Positions 1 to 12,425 of a DNA stretch of 64,000 nucleotides are shown in pieces; the first letter of the stretch is position 1, and each line of letters begins with the position of its first letter. Source of the DNA: Mariannaea sp. PMI_226 (lineage: Eukaryota > Ascomycota > Sordariomycetes > Hypocreales > Nectriaceae). The translations under genes were made by a program, and so were the position numbers. The stretch lies in NCBI GenBank assembly GCA_024336345.1, contig JANFOG010000005.1, positions 1,798,001 through 1,862,000 on the forward strand, given 5' to 3'. The notes under the pieces were generated by a model. That model was not told where the DNA came from, did not search any database, and saw only the letters and a list, made by a program, of their open reading frames with translations.

Positions 1-1533
1 TGATACGTATGGAGGTGCATAGCACCATAGGAGACTATATGCTGCAGCCACCTTCAGGTACCCGATCCTTTCCCCCTCCTTTAAGAGAAATTGTCTCGCA
101 ATACGGGCAGGAATAACCAGAGCTTGCATCTTGGCACTGTCTCACCGGAGGTTCGGTGGGGAGAGAGGCTGAGAAGGACAACACATGGCGGCCGCGACCC
201 CATAATGATTGCCAGCCCTACCGCTGCGCGGCCCCCCGAGCCGAACCTGAAGAAGAGGCATTGCTTGACTTGACGCTTCGCTGGTGGTGCCGCCCGACGA
301 CCGAGCACTGCCAGGTCGCACTACGGGAAGGCCTTTCAGGCCTAGAACCGATCTCAAAACGGGTCCTGTGGGTTTTCTGCATTCAATATACTCCGTACCA
401 CGGAGGATTCCAGGTACTGTGCTTGTGGTACTGGGCGCAGTCGATGAGCTTGGCGAAAAATAAAAGGGAAAAAAAAAGATATGATGTGGTGAGATAATTA
501 AGCTCAGGGCATCTATTGCGGACCCAGATATCCGGGCGCCCCCAGATTCCTGGGCAGATTTCCAGGAAGAGGGGGCTTTTGAGGAAGAGAAGTTGGATGC
601 CGTAGGCACACATGGTAGAGAGAGAATCATGACGGACGGACCAGGGTAACTTGCCTGCCTACTGCAAAGTTGACAGGCTACCAACAGGGAAAAGAGCGTA
701 CATATAACTTACCTGCTGTGTACTCCGTACAGTACGTGTATACAATACACCTCACACACATGAACAGATGAAGAGTGATTACCGGGTAAATGTCAAGCAA
801 ATCACAGTGGAGATGATGTTTACTACCCAAGTAGGTTGACTAGAAGTAAGCATTGTACTCCGTACTGAGTGAGGCACAAACGACAGCCTAGACAACCTAA
901 GGTTAGGTGAGGTAGGCAAAGGTTGGGTATAGGCAGATGGAGATGGATGGGCTGAATAAAATCGGCAAAGTCTACACAGATTACGTGGTAGCGCTACCGC
1001 TTTCTTCCATCCATTGATCCCACCATCCCCAGCCCAGCCCAGTCCTGCACAAGTCCGGCGAGCCAACCAGCCAGGAGCCCTGTCCCTTGTCCCCGTTCCT
1101 ATCTCCGTGCCCTTGTCGCCCATCATTGCACGAAGCTCAAGCGCGCCCTACAGTCCTCCAGTCCTCCAACCCTCCACCTTCAATATTGGTCATACTCTCG
1201 TTCTATTGCCTTTGTCTTTCGCTGATTTTATTTTCCCTCTTCATTCGTTTCTGTCTGTCTCCCATCTGGTAGCATACTCTGCGTGCTCTGCGTTTCTTCT
1301 CTCATACCCCGCCGGCTCTGCGATCACCATACGTCTCGATTCAGGTTCCACTCGTTTACTAGACTCATTTGCGATCCTTTGTTCTGGAGAAAGGCCCCCG
1401 CCGTATTGCGACTACCAACCAGTACTGAACCATTGACCCGGGACAATCGCTCTAGAGGTATCAACAAGATCAAGCCTGGCAGAAGTATAACGCTCGCCTT
1501 CTTTCTAGGCCGTGATTTCTGCTCGCTGGCAAT
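1..1533. other. Intergenic region upstream of the DUF3433 gene
   Basis: No convincing gene: the open frames here overlap one another on both strands, many lack ATG, and none has a recognisable domain. Bases about 1180-1330 are CT-rich, as often seen in fungal promoters and 5' leaders, and probably belong to the leader of the gene starting at 1534. Three exact TACTCCGTAC words lie at 389, 721 and 856. Confidence 0.6.
389..865. repeat. Three exact copies of TACTCCGTAC
   Basis: Exact copies are at 389-398, 721-730 and 856-865. The reverse-complement word GTACGGAGTA recurs exactly at 21304-21313 and 35007-35016, with one-mismatch versions near 6580 and 40455. All copies seen are intergenic. No flanking similarity was obvious to the eye. 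Confidence 0.7.
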
Positions 1534-4113
1534 ATGGCCTATTATGATCAGCCGGACGGGCAGTCCTACTACGCTCGTGAGCAGTACAATTTGCACAACA
1601 CCGCCCCAAATTCACGACCTGCGATGCCACCGCAACCTCTCAACCACCGTGTTTCTGCTTTGACCGTGTCCGACTATGCGGATGGCCAACCTACCCGCTA
1701 TGACCCTTTAGGAAGCCAAAATGCTTTGCGTGGCCGTGAATCCATGGTTTCTCTAGACTCACACTCAGGACATGGAAGCCCAGACCCAGGCAACAATGGT
1801 TATGACTATCCGTCTGGTGGACCTACATGGTCCGGCTCGTTTGGCTATTCCAGTGGCGCTGGAGCAACCTACACGCCTGTAACGGGCCAAAATTCGAAAC
1901 GCAGTTACTCTTCCCTAAGGCAACCAGTAGAGACTATTGATGAGGAGGACTACGATCTCTCGCTTCTTCAGAATGCTGTCCCGATGGGCAAAAAATCGCA
2001 ATACGCACCTATAGCCGAAGAAGAGGATGATGATGATTTCACACCTGGATTCGATGTCTCATCAGCGTTGGGACCAACGACTGCCCAGGACGATGTTTTC
2101 ATGAAGAAATTACAAGAAAAGGAAGCCAGCGGTCAACTCACCGGCGGACTGGGGATTGGCTTTCAACCTGAGGCGAGAGTACGGGATGCTGATCTGCTGC
2201 CGACCCCTTCATATCTCCAACGTTCCATCTCAAAATCATTCACATCAAGGCTTGCAGGGCGGATGAAGACAATTAGGAATAGAGGACAGGACGAAGCAAA
2301 TCGACGAGGTGAGGTCATTGAGGTCGTCATGGAAGAGCCAACCGGCATGGATCTGAGCAGTATGGAAGGCCCCAGCACCATTCAAGTTGACGAAGCACGA
2401 CGCTCGACCTTCCTTGCCAAGGAGAAAACGACGGAAATCTTCTACCCGCAGCCGAATTGGAAACCATTTTCCATGCAATGGCCCTACCTGACGTTTCTGG
2501 TCTTGCTGTCATTAGTAATGGGAGTCATCCAAGAACTGTTGTTCCAGAAGTTCAAGCACAATCCTGTAGTCAGATTCAAGTCACCAGACGATATCAGCCC
2601 GGCTGTTTACTTCATGGTCAAGTTCTTGCCCACACTGTGCGCCGTCACCTTTGGAGTTTTCTGGCAGTTTACCGATTTCGAGGTTCGTCGACTAGAAGCC
2701 TACTATCAGCTTTCGAAACCAGATGGTGCACTGGCATCCAAATCCATCAACGTTGACTACGTCACTAGCATCGGCATCTTCAGGCCCATTCATGCGCTCA
2801 GGCTGGGTCACTATGCTGTGTTTCTGTCTTCGATCGCCTCGACACTCGCCATTTCTCTCGTTCCTACTTTCGCTGCAGCATCAGTCGTGATGAAGCCCAA
2901 CCGCGCCGAACGGTTGGCCCACCCTGGCGGTTACAAGGAAATTTACATCGCTGCTGTTTGGTCCCGTCTCTTGACCGCGACGTTATGCGTATGCGCCGTG
3001 CTTGGAATTTGTCTCTTCTGGGTCCTGCAGCGACGGCGGTCTGGCCTTCAAGGTGATGTGAGGGGCATTGGTGGTCTTGCATCCATGGCTGTCGTCGCCC
3101 ACATCCTCATGGACTTTAAGGATATGGATACTGCCAAGCACAAGGACATCCATAACAAGCTAAAACGCCACCGTTATATGCTTCGTAACTCATCTCTTGC
3201 GCCCTACGACGGCAAGACTAGCTCGTTACAAGACAGTGAATCGGATGACACTGCCCACCTATCCGAAAATCCACACCCTCTGATGCTTCGAGCGGCAGGT
3301 AGTATACCTTTCATCATCGGGCTCGTATTGTTTGCGGCGTTTATCCCGGCCTTCCTCTTTACTCCCGCGAGCATTGTAACGGACAAGGCTCCTTTTGTGG
3401 TGACAGCACTCGCTGTCATCCTGAAAATGTGTTGGGCGGCCATGGAAACAGCTGTGCGAGTCATGGAGCCGTACTACATCCTCTCGAAGCGACATGCACC
3501 CTCCAAGACTCTCATCCTAGATTACACTGCTCTTCCCATTCTATACATGCCTATCAGGGCCCTGTTGAATGGACACATTCTTGTCTTCATGGTTGGATTC
3601 GGAACCGTCATGGCTGAATTCTTGACAATCATGGTGACCAGTTTGGCAACAGTCGAAGGACAAGACTTTGTCATCGGGTTTGGATTCTTTACCGGTGAGG
3701 ATGAGAGCAGCGAGGAGAAGCATCGACTTGATTCTGGTCAAGAGACGTTGGTGTCGTTTTATGTCTCGCTCTGCCTCACCTTGTTTGTGCTGCTCTACAT
3801 GACTATTGTAGCCACCACCGTGTTCGTCCGACGACGCCATCCTTTCTTGCCCCGACAACCCAATACAATCTCATCGATTTTGGCCTTTATCCATCAGAGC
3901 AAGATGCTGTACACCTTTGTTGGCACGGCCAAGATGACCAATACTGAAAAGGGAAAGAAGCTAGACGATGGCAAAACGTACGGACTGGGTTGGTTCAGAG
4001 GGCGTGATGGGCAAACTCACTGCGGCATAGATGAGGAGGAGCTCACCAGCTCGTATAAGCATGGTGCAACTGGACACACAGATCCTTGGTCGACTCAGTG
4101 GGATACGCTGTGA
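1534..4113 (+). CDS. Multi-pass membrane protein, DUF3433 family
   Basis: A single-exon 859-residue protein. Residues 1-310 are hydrophilic, Ser/Gly/Pro-rich and contain acidic patches (EEEDDDDF near 165), so this part is probably a disordered cytosolic tail. From about residue 316 there are several membrane segments, the first being WPYLTFLVLLSLVMGVIQ. Two internal units are clearly related: one holds VRRLEAYYQLSKP followed by a DYV...PIHALRLGH stretch, the other holds VRVMEPYYILSKR followed by a DYT...PIRALLNGH stretch. This duplication is the hallmark of fungal DUF3433 proteins. The family has no established biochemical function, so none is assigned. A Lys/Arg-rich loop separates the halves and the C-terminal tail is hydrophilic. 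The start is the first ATG of the frame and follows a CT-rich leader. The next gene downstream is 4.5 kb away, so context gives no hint. Confidence 0.9.
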   Translation: MAYYDQPDGQSYYAREQYNLHNTAPNSRPAMPPQPLNHRVSALTVSDYADGQPTRYDPLGSQNALRGRESMVSLDSHSGHGSPDPGNNGYDYPSGGPTWSGSFGYSSGAGATYTPVTGQNSKRSYSSLRQPVETIDEEDYDLSLLQNAVPMGKKSQYAPIAEEEDDDDFTPGFDVSSALGPTTAQDDVFMKKLQEKEASGQLTGGLGIGFQPEARVRDADLLPTPSYLQRSISKSFTSRLAGRMKTIRNRGQDEANRRGEVIEVVMEEPTGMDLSSMEGPSTIQVDEARRSTFLAKEKTTEIFYPQPNWKPFSMQWPYLTFLVLLSLVMGVIQELLFQKFKHNPVVRFKSPDDISPAVYFMVKFLPTLCAVTFGVFWQFTDFEVRRLEAYYQLSKPDGALASKSINVDYVTSIGIFRPIHALRLGHYAVFLSSIASTLAISLVPTFAAASVVMKPNRAERLAHPGGYKEIYIAAVWSRLLTATLCVCAVLGICLFWVLQRRRSGLQGDVRGIGGLASMAVVAHILMDFKDMDTAKHKDIHNKLKRHRYMLRNSSLAPYDGKTSSLQDSESDDTAHLSENPHPLMLRAAGSIPFIIGLVLFAAFIPAFLFTPASIVTDKAPFVVTALAVILKMCWAAMETAVRVMEPYYILSKRHAPSKTLILDYTALPILYMPIRALLNGHILVFMVGFGTVMAEFLTIMVTSLATVEGQDFVIGFGFFTGEDESSEEKHRLDSGQETLVSFYVSLCLTLFVLLYMTIVATTVFVRRRHPFLPRQPNTISSILAFIHQSKMLYTFVGTAKMTNTEKGKKLDDGKTYGLGWFRGRDGQTHCGIDEEELTSSYKHGATGHTDPWSTQWDTL

Positions 4114-7100
4114 TGATAATGTTCATATTTTTCATTAGTTAGCTCTAAGGTACTTAGCATGTTGCATGTTGTCTAGTCAAGGATTTTTTTTCGGTAGGGA
4201 GGGTTGGTCTAGGTTGTGTTTTCCACTGCAAGGAGAATCGGAGTTATTTTGAACGCGCCATTCTGCTTGTTTGGACATGAAGCTTACGCGCTTGGTGGTA
4301 TCTGGGAACTCTAGATGGCTTCATTTACGACTTTTCACGGACAATACCTTGAAGTTCCAACCAATTCAACTTTGGCATTATGACAATTACCCCTGACCAG
4401 TGAAACGTATCCGAGATCTAGCCCTGGTGCAATCCTGGGTTACTTGTGCACGTGCATAAAATCTACAGTTCGTGGCCATGGTTCTGGTCTGTGGGTTTCA
4501 AAATGGGAAGAAATGCAACAGAGGAGAGGGCTGAAACAAAGCCGGATCGGCAAGACCAGACTGATGATACTGGGGCCGAAATTCGAAGGGGAGCAGACAA
4601 AGCATATCAATGATCTACCCTGGGGAGTAAAGAAGTGGCATAGAGGAACATGTCACTTAGTTGGCAGTCGTTTCCTGTGCGTCGATCGCTCTTCTAGCCA
4701 CAGAGTTTCGTATCAGGTCTACATGGTCAATAGCAGGAAGATGAGATCGATGTGGATTCAGCTTGCGTGTCGTGCTGAGTCGTGTCTATGGAGCAGTGAC
4801 ATCTTTTTTTTTTTTTTTTTTTTTTGGTTCTTGGGTTCTGTGTGGAGATTTGATCCAAAGTGCCTTGTAGCGATTCGGCCATCCGGGCAACTCACTCATC
4901 CCAAGAAATGATGATTCGCCCACATGCAAAAAGTTGAAGCACTGGGCACGGTAACTAATGTGGAATCAATCCTTCATGCAACATTCCACGGAAGACGGCT
5001 CCAGGGGAACGAAGACGCTTGGCTACAGAGGAGAGGTTGATGAGTGGGAAGCAGTGGATACAGGATGTAGGGTAATCGAGAATGCTGGATTCCTGAGGTG
5101 GAGAAAATGGGAGGTTTGGGAATGGAGGCGTAGATGTAAAAGGAGCGCTCATTTGCATTTGGATACCTTTGTACCTCATGAAGGAATTATTGCAAGTATT
5201 ATAGTGGCAAAACACCAACTAGCTCGACAATAGACTGAATATATTACAACACACTATTAAGTGCCGATCTGGGATTGATCGTCGCGTGGTGTCATAAAGC
5301 CCGATGTAAGGAAAAACAAGCACAAGATTCGGATATTAGAATACCTATACGGCACATCATACACGATGCATCATACCATTTCACTATGATATGGCAGCAA
5401 GGTACAGAATTAATTGCTGTGCACATCTGTAGGTTGGATCTTGTCATCCAAAGACATCAGAAAATAAATGCCTAAATTTAAACGTCGGGCAGCCCCCAAC
5501 CAATCATTACACGCCAGCAGTCTTAGTTTGGGGAGACGACGGCGAATTGGACCCAGCTTAGTAGATAGGTAGACCCTGGATGTCGCATTTCAAAGCTCCA
5601 GTGAATTTGAACCGTCTTGTGTGGCCTACCTTAGATGCGCCTCCTGTAATACCTTATTTCACCTGTCAAAGTGGGCTCAACTGCCTCATGTTAATTGTTT
5701 TATTTTGTAAGTGCGGTAAATATAGGCACGGAGTTATGGCCAGAGGAGAACGTCACGTGAGGAGGAAAGGGTCAGATTACTGTGTACATTTTTCTTTTCC
5801 TTCCGTTGACATGGGGGCTACGTTGCAAACATGCTGGCATACGCAACGCACACCGTTGACTAGCAGCAAACAAAATGCTCACGATGAAAACGGGAGGGAA
5901 AGTTGCCGTTTTGGCCGCGCAATACGAGAGAGGTGATGGTTTCGTCGCCGTCTCTGCCACCAGCAATGCATGTTTTCGTGACCGGGCCGTTGGTTTCGTT
6001 TAGGTACTGGGTCCATCACCACTGCAGGTAATCATTACAGTTGCCCCATCCGTTCTGTCCATTCTTCAACACGAAGCTTCGGGGAGGGGGGGGCAAGGAA
6101 TTGAGTTCCAAGGGCGAATTGCCAGAGAGAGAGTGTGTGTGAAAGCTCTCCAAAGCAACCAAGCAAGGGTAGTAGCGCGACGTTTCGGGCTCCGACAGCA
6201 CCACCAAAGGGGGCTGTGCAAGACCTCCAAGACTTTTTTCCCTCCTGCCCTGGCTGGGGTGTTTGCAAAAAAAGCGGGCTGAACTCCTGGAGGCTGGGGG
6301 CGGTTGGTATCTTGGAGTGGAGAGCACGCAGGTGTTTGCAGTGCCTTGTGAAAACTTGGCAACTCGGATCTCCCGTAAATTAAAGTCGGTCGGGGATGGG
6401 GGATGATGACGAAGAGGTTGACGAGGATGGTTACGATTGCTTCAGGGCGATGGAGGTAGGTACGGTGTATGTAATCTATAGGAATGAAGTCGTTAATTAC
6501 ATTGAAGGCCATCACCGTCCAACTGAGCCGAAGCGGAGAGGCTGTGTAGATGCCAGCGAAATGAGCGGATGACTCCAATATACGGAGTAGTGACCCAAGT
6601 CAGGTCCCCTACCTTCCCACCTGGGCAGTCCACTTCAGGGCTTTTACTTTCGTTCACCTGCCGCTACAACAAAGTCATTGATGGAGCGTGGCAAAGCTTT
6701 GACTCTTGGATCTTTGAGCAGGGACGAAAAGTAACCCAGACCCCGAAACCTACCAAAGGAGGTGTCGGTGATTGCAGAAGCAATGCTTGCATCGTGGGAT
6801 CTGCCTGAGACCCTGAGAGCCTCACGATGAAGCGAAACCGGCTACGTTACACACGAGCACCCCAAACCCTTTCGCTTGTACATTAAAAAATAAAACGATA
6901 CAGCGCAGAGAACGGGGTAATTAACTTTCCCCATAGCCACATACGTAGCGGTCTATAGTACCTACCTAAACGTGGATCACGGCCATTTCGTCACACTGAC
7001 AACCGGCTCGCTTCCTGACCGACTATGCCGTATCGTATCTCTCCAACCGCAGCATCTCGTATTGTGCTATTTTTTTTTTGGTGTGTTAATAGCTAAGAAA

Positions 7101-8658
7101 ACCCATGTGCGAAGAAGTACCATGTACTACTGCCCGCCGCTGATGATGGAGTTGCGCCCCCTAAATGCCATGTACCGCTCTAAACAAGGAGGCTTGCCTC
7201 TAATAGCCAGCCGCTCAGCACGAAGTGTCATAGAGAGCACTAATAAGGGGGGAGGAAATTCAGCTTTCCCGGACACACGTTACATACCTGGGTACGTAGA
7301 ATCCGGTTTCCGTAGCCCGCAGATGTACGTTCTCGGTAGGTGATGTGCTTTCGTGCGAAGTGCATTGTGTTAGGCGCGCGCATTTACAGGTACGGAGAAG
7401 CTCTCCTCTCTTGTCCAATCCATTCATGCGTTCAGCCCCCAGCGTCCCTGGCTCCCAACACCGCAGGTCAGGGGTCAGGCTAAAAAGATTCCAAGTTGTA
7501 TCGTGGCAGTATATTTGTTAGTACGGATACGAGATCATAATCCACCAACCCACCACAGGATGGGGTTCAGGACTTAGTATTAGGCCTCATTCCTGCCTTG
7601 GCTGTTTGTAACTGCACAGCCTGCGGATCTTTGCGCTACCACTTCCAGCCCCTTGCCTCCCATCGCAAGCTACCATTTTCTACCTTTGAACATGCTGCGG
7701 TGTTCTGCGGTTTGGTGGCCTGCACTGCTTGATTGAGTAGGCTGTCGTAGTGCCCATTCCCTTCAGTGGCTCGCTGACCCCAAGACCTGCTTGCTATCGT
7801 CACTAATACTCACACTAATATTCCCCTTTCTCCCTGACCCGAGCCTAAAACGGTCCTTCACCAAAAACCAGACCACCGCACACCCCTCTGCCTACCTGTT
7901 TTCTGTCACCCAAAGTACCGCAGAGTACTTCACCCACGTATTTTCTTCCCAGCACCTGGCTGCGGGTACTTTGGTGTCTCCGCGTGCTTTATTGTACCTT
8001 CCCTAGACCCCGACCCCTTCCCTCCTCCACTCCCTTCCGGGCCATCCTCCTTCCTTCGAACCTGCATCTGCATTTTCCTGTTCTTTCCTTCCTCATTCTC
8101 GCGCTTTAACTCACCACCCCCCACAGAGAGTCCTCCAGCCATTTCTCCCGCGACCGCCGTCCGCAACCTCATCGACGACGACAGAGCTACGCCTCGTCGC
8201 GGAGAGGACCTCACCCTCGATCGTTCGCTACCTTCACCTGCTTCATTTCCTCGGAACTTTTTTTTTTTGTTGCCTCCTCTCTTCGACTTTATTTCCCCGT
8301 CCAATTCTTCAAAGGGTTTCCCTCGTTAACCCGCCAGCGCCAAACACGAAGTGGTCCACGTCACGACTCCTGAAAACTGGAATCAATTGCTTTTCTACCT
8401 CGCTCTTCACCCCAACCTCGACTTCCCATCACCTTTATTACGATTCGAATCATCCAAATTGTTCGCGACTGAGAAGGAAAAAAAGAAGAAAGAAAAGAAC
8501 ATACTCATTGAGAAACCAAGCACTCCAAACTAGATTTCCGACAACCCTTTACTCGACAGCGCCATTCTTATCGACCAAGCACGTTTTGAAACTATCAATC
8601 ACGTCTTGACTAAAACCGAACTTTCTTCGCCCGGGAACGACCAAAATCCCCCGTCGCG
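4114..8658. other. 4.5 kb intergenic region between the DUF3433 and FLC genes
   Basis: No supported gene. It contains a T22 run at 4804-4825, which may mark the 3' region or an A/T microsatellite. Bases about 7790-8640 are strongly pyrimidine-rich on the + strand and are probably promoter and 5' leader of the gene starting at 8659. Open frames on both strands (for example 6066-6578 on -) are short, low in recognisable content and mutually overlapping. Confidence 0.55.
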
Positions 8659-10937
8659 ATGTGGTCTCTTTTGAAGAAGCCCCTCGTGGTGCTGGCCACC
8701 ATGGTGGCCGTCGCAACGAACCCCGTATCTGCTGACGAAAAGATGCTCGTTTCCACGTCTCTCAACAGTTGCCAGGCTGATTCTGGTTTCACAGCCAGTC
8801 TCTTCAATATCGTCCTGACCCCGGGCAACAATTCAGCCCACGTTGATGTCGTCGTCACTTCATCGATTCAAGGCAAGGTCGTTTTCGACGTCAGTGGCTA
8901 TGCTTATGGTTATCGTTTCATGCGCCAGACCGTCAACCCTTGTGATATGGGACTTGCTGGTCTTTGTCCCATGGTTGCTGGAAAGATTCCTTTCCAATTC
9001 AACCTCAAGGTCAGCGATGACGCACTAAAGAACGTTCCCGGCATTGCTTACAGTGTCCCTGATCTCGATGCTACTGTCAAAGTCTATGTCAATCTGACGA
9101 GTACCGGCGAGAGTGTTGCTTGCGTTGAAGCCGACGTCTCAAATGGAAAAACTGTCAACCTTATTGGAGTCAAATGGGCCACCGCGATCATTGCAGGCCT
9201 GGGCCTTATCTCCTCTGCCATCGTCTCTGGCCTAGGTCATACCAACACCGCTGCTCACGTTGCTTGTAATGCCCTCTCCCTCTTCGGATACTTCCAGGCG
9301 CAGGCTATCCTTGGTCTTACTGGAGTTCGTCTACCTCCTATTGTCGCGTCGTGGACTCAGGATTTTCAGTGGTCCATGGGCATCATTCGAGTAAGCTTCA
9401 TGCAGAGTATTTTCAAGTGGTACCAGCGTGCGACTGGCGGCACTCCATCAACCATCTTTGACTCCATTTCCAAGGTTTCTGTCGAAGTCCAAAAGAGAAG
9501 TTTGAGCATTGCTGAGACGGGTCTCAGCCTGTTCAAGCGTGGCGCTGCGATGATGCCCAGCGGGGTTCAGCAATTGGCCAAGCGTGGTAACATTCAAACC
9601 GATACCGGCAGCTACCTAGTCTTTGGTATTCAGCGTGTTGCTTTCAAGGCCAGGATCGAGTCGACTAATCTTTTCATGACTGGTCTGACCTTCTTCTGTA
9701 TCTTTGTCGTCTTCACTGTCATGTGCATTGCCGCTTTCAAGGGTATCTGCGAGCTCCTTGTGAAGCGCAAGATGATGGCTAGCGACAAGTTTCTTGAGTT
9801 CCGTAACGGCTGGCTCACCGTTCTCAAGGGTATTCTGTTCCGTCTTACTCTGATTGGTTTCCCTCAGATGGCAATCCTGTGCCTCTGGGAGTTTACTCAG
9901 AACGACTCGCCTGCCGAGATTGTCCTCGCTGTTTTCTTCTTCTTTGGAATGGCCATCACTCTTGGATGGGGAGCTTTCAAGGTTATCAGAATCGCCCGCC
10001 GATCAGTCGCTATGCACCGCAACCCTGCCTACATTCTTTTCTCGGATCCCCAGGCGCTCAACAAGTGGGGTTTCCTTTACGTTCAATTTCGTGCCTCTGC
10101 CTATTACTTCATTGTCCCAGTTCTGGTCTATACGCTCATCAAGGCTATGTTCGTTGCATTCGCCCAGAAAACTCCCATTGCTCAGGCAGTTGGCTTCATC
10201 ATCATCGAGGCGGCTGCTTTGATTGGAGCCTCCGTCCTCCGCCCCTGGATGGATAAGAGCACCAACTCTTTCAACATTGCTATTTGCGCCATCAACTTCA
10301 TCAACGCTGTCTTCCTACTCATCTTTACCGACGTTTTCGGTCTCCCTGGAATCGTCATTGGTGTCGTGGGCGTTATCCTTTTTGTTCTCAATGCCGCCTT
10401 CGCGCTCATCCTGTTGCTCATGGTCATGGCGTCAACCACCTTCGTTTTCTTCCGAACGAACCCCGATGCACGATACCAGTTTATGGCCGATGACCGTGCC
10501 TCCTTCATGAAGTCTCAGACCCAGCTCAACACTACTACTGAGTTGGATGCACTGGCCGCTACTGCCCGAGGAGACAAGGGTGGCTATAAGAATCATCTCG
10601 ACCTCGAGGATGACGAGTCCCTATCCTCTGACGGCATGCGAAGACGGACCGAGTTTGAGCAGTCTCAGGCATCCTTCCACCGCGATAACAATCCCCCACG
10701 ATCCCCTGTGAATCCATCAATGCCTCTCTTCCCTGCCGAGGGTCAGCGATCACAGAGCCCCTTCAGTACGGCCTCGGCCATAAACCAACAACGACAGCAG
10801 CACAGCGCAAGCCCTGCCAGTGGATTCCGATCACAGAACAGCGCTAGGTAAGTTTTTTTTTCTACCGCATGCTATAGTTTGCATGGACTAACATGAGATG
10901 CAGCCCTTGGCAACGTGGTGCTGGTTATGACCACTAA
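8659..10937 (+). CDS. FLC: TRP-like membrane protein, flavin carrier (FLC) family
   Basis: Two exons, 8659-10847 and 10904-10937, encode 740 residues. Residues 1-25 are a signal peptide ending in PVSA. Residues 26-165 form a Cys-containing luminal ML-like domain (Cys 38, 95, 103, 155), and about 170-640 is the multi-pass TRP-like channel region. The tail is polar and Ser/Gln/Pro-rich. In yeast the family (Flc1-3) is linked to FAD import into the ER, calcium homeostasis and cell-wall integrity; which paralogue this is cannot be told. The unspliced frame stops at 10849-10851, but that TAA lies inside a GTAAGT donor. Splicing 10848-10903 (branch GGACTAACA, acceptor GCAG) adds the ending SPWQRGAGYDH, which fits the C-terminus I recall for fungal FLC proteins. 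The long pyrimidine-rich leader suggests strong expression. Confidence 0.93.
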
Positions 10938-12425
10938 ATGAATGATTTAAGGATGTTTTTCAGTCCTGGTCGCATATTTTGATGATCACTTTTTTATCTA
11001 CTTTGGCCCGCATAGGAGTCGACTTTGCACTATGAATGCAGTTTTCTGTGGGGTTCACGTGGTTTTGGAGGTGTCTAACCTTCACGGTATTTTACCCTTG
11101 CCGAGCCCGCGCTGTCCTCTTGGGTGTTTGTTTTGATTGTTTTTATCCTCTTTTTTTTGTGTGTGTTCAAGTCGAAAGCATGACGACGGTGTCTGCGACG
11201 AGATCAGGCGTTGGCGAACATCAAACCCCCTAAACTCTACTACGAGTCTTTTGCTTTGTATATATAAGTCATTGTAGGAAAGTCAAGGAAATGGAGAGAT
11301 ACCTTCTTACAGCTGGACTGGGTTTGGTTTGGGAGTCTAGCCAAGAATAGGGCGAGATTCGGTCGAAGAATGACCGTAGATCAAGCAAAGAAGTAGCTGA
11401 GATACCACCTCACCCAAATACGAAATACAATTATCTGTTTAAACCCAGATCCCACATGGTTACGGAGTGATTGTTTCAGGAGGCCAAGTTCGACACCAGG
11501 CGAGATGGGCTGGACAGCTGCATCTCTTTAATACACCTCTGCCACTTGGTACTCATCAATTAAGGAAAATCAAAGATAACGGCCTATAAAGTAGATGGTC
11601 AATAAAGAAAAGTATCGGACTGACTATGTCTATCGACAATACAGAGTTCTATCCACGCTTGGATGCGCCTGTATAGTAACTAGCGATTTATCTATCGTAC
11701 ATTCATCTGCCCTACCCAAACAGCAAACATTTGAAGACCTCGGGACACGGCATAAAACATCCACCGGTTCCTCTCTTAGTTCTCAACGACGACTCGTGTT
11801 ACTGCGCCGCTGCCTCGACCTAGGATAGGCCTCTTTCTGTGCCTACTTGTCCATCTCGTATACCATTACTTGATTCGCCCGATTGGCCCCCAACAAAGTT
11901 CCCAGCTGACAAAGGAAATAAATAAAGGAAAAGATAGACGGACGGACGGACTGACGATCTTGGTGACAACTATTGATACAAGAAAGAATCGCACGATTCA
12001 AAAGAGACAAAGGAAAATTGAAAGACTGTAAGGCTGTGACTCCAGCTGCCTGCTTTGGAAAGGCAGGAGTATGAGAAAAGGAAAGGTTCATCCTGCATGC
12101 TGTTAAGGATGGAAAGGCACCTAAGGCACAAGGTACCTTCCCATCTTCATACGATACCTTGTCAAGGTGAGGTAGGTACCTGACAAGATAAATAAGGTAG
12201 GTGAAGGAACACCTTAGAAATAAGGTAAGAAGAAGTGAGGTGGACTTCCGGTGATGAAGGCTGAAGGTTTGTTATTTCCCTGAAAATATTTGAAATCTGG
12301 AAGATTTAACTTGCGTTTCTCGTTTGTTTGGCATTTTCAACTTTGCCATCTTGATGCCCGAGAATCTTGTGTCGAAAACATCCACTCTGAACATGGAACT
12401 GAGGGCGAGTATATCACTATGGGTG
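10938..12425. other. Convergent intergenic region between FLC and wetA
   Basis: Holds the 3' regions of two convergent genes. No supported gene: the two short open frames at 11595-11828 and 11843-12091 lack any domain. A (GGAC)n-like stretch lies near 11937-11953, and an AGGT/ACCT-rich patch lies at about 12119-12240. Confidence 0.6.
12119..12240. repeat. AGGT/ACCT-rich patch
   Basis: Contains the palindrome AAGGTACCTT at 12130-12139 and AGGTAGGTACCT at 12170-12181, plus several further AAGGT and ACCTT words. The 12-mer AGGTAGGTACCT also occurs exactly at 36335-36346 and 38725-38736. It sits near the 3' end of wetA. Function unknown. Confidence 0.55.

Noticed and set aside
8435..8455. GATTCGAATC, resembling a tRNA B box
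   Set aside because: It is a palindromic word in the pyrimidine-rich FLC leader with no tRNA fold around it.
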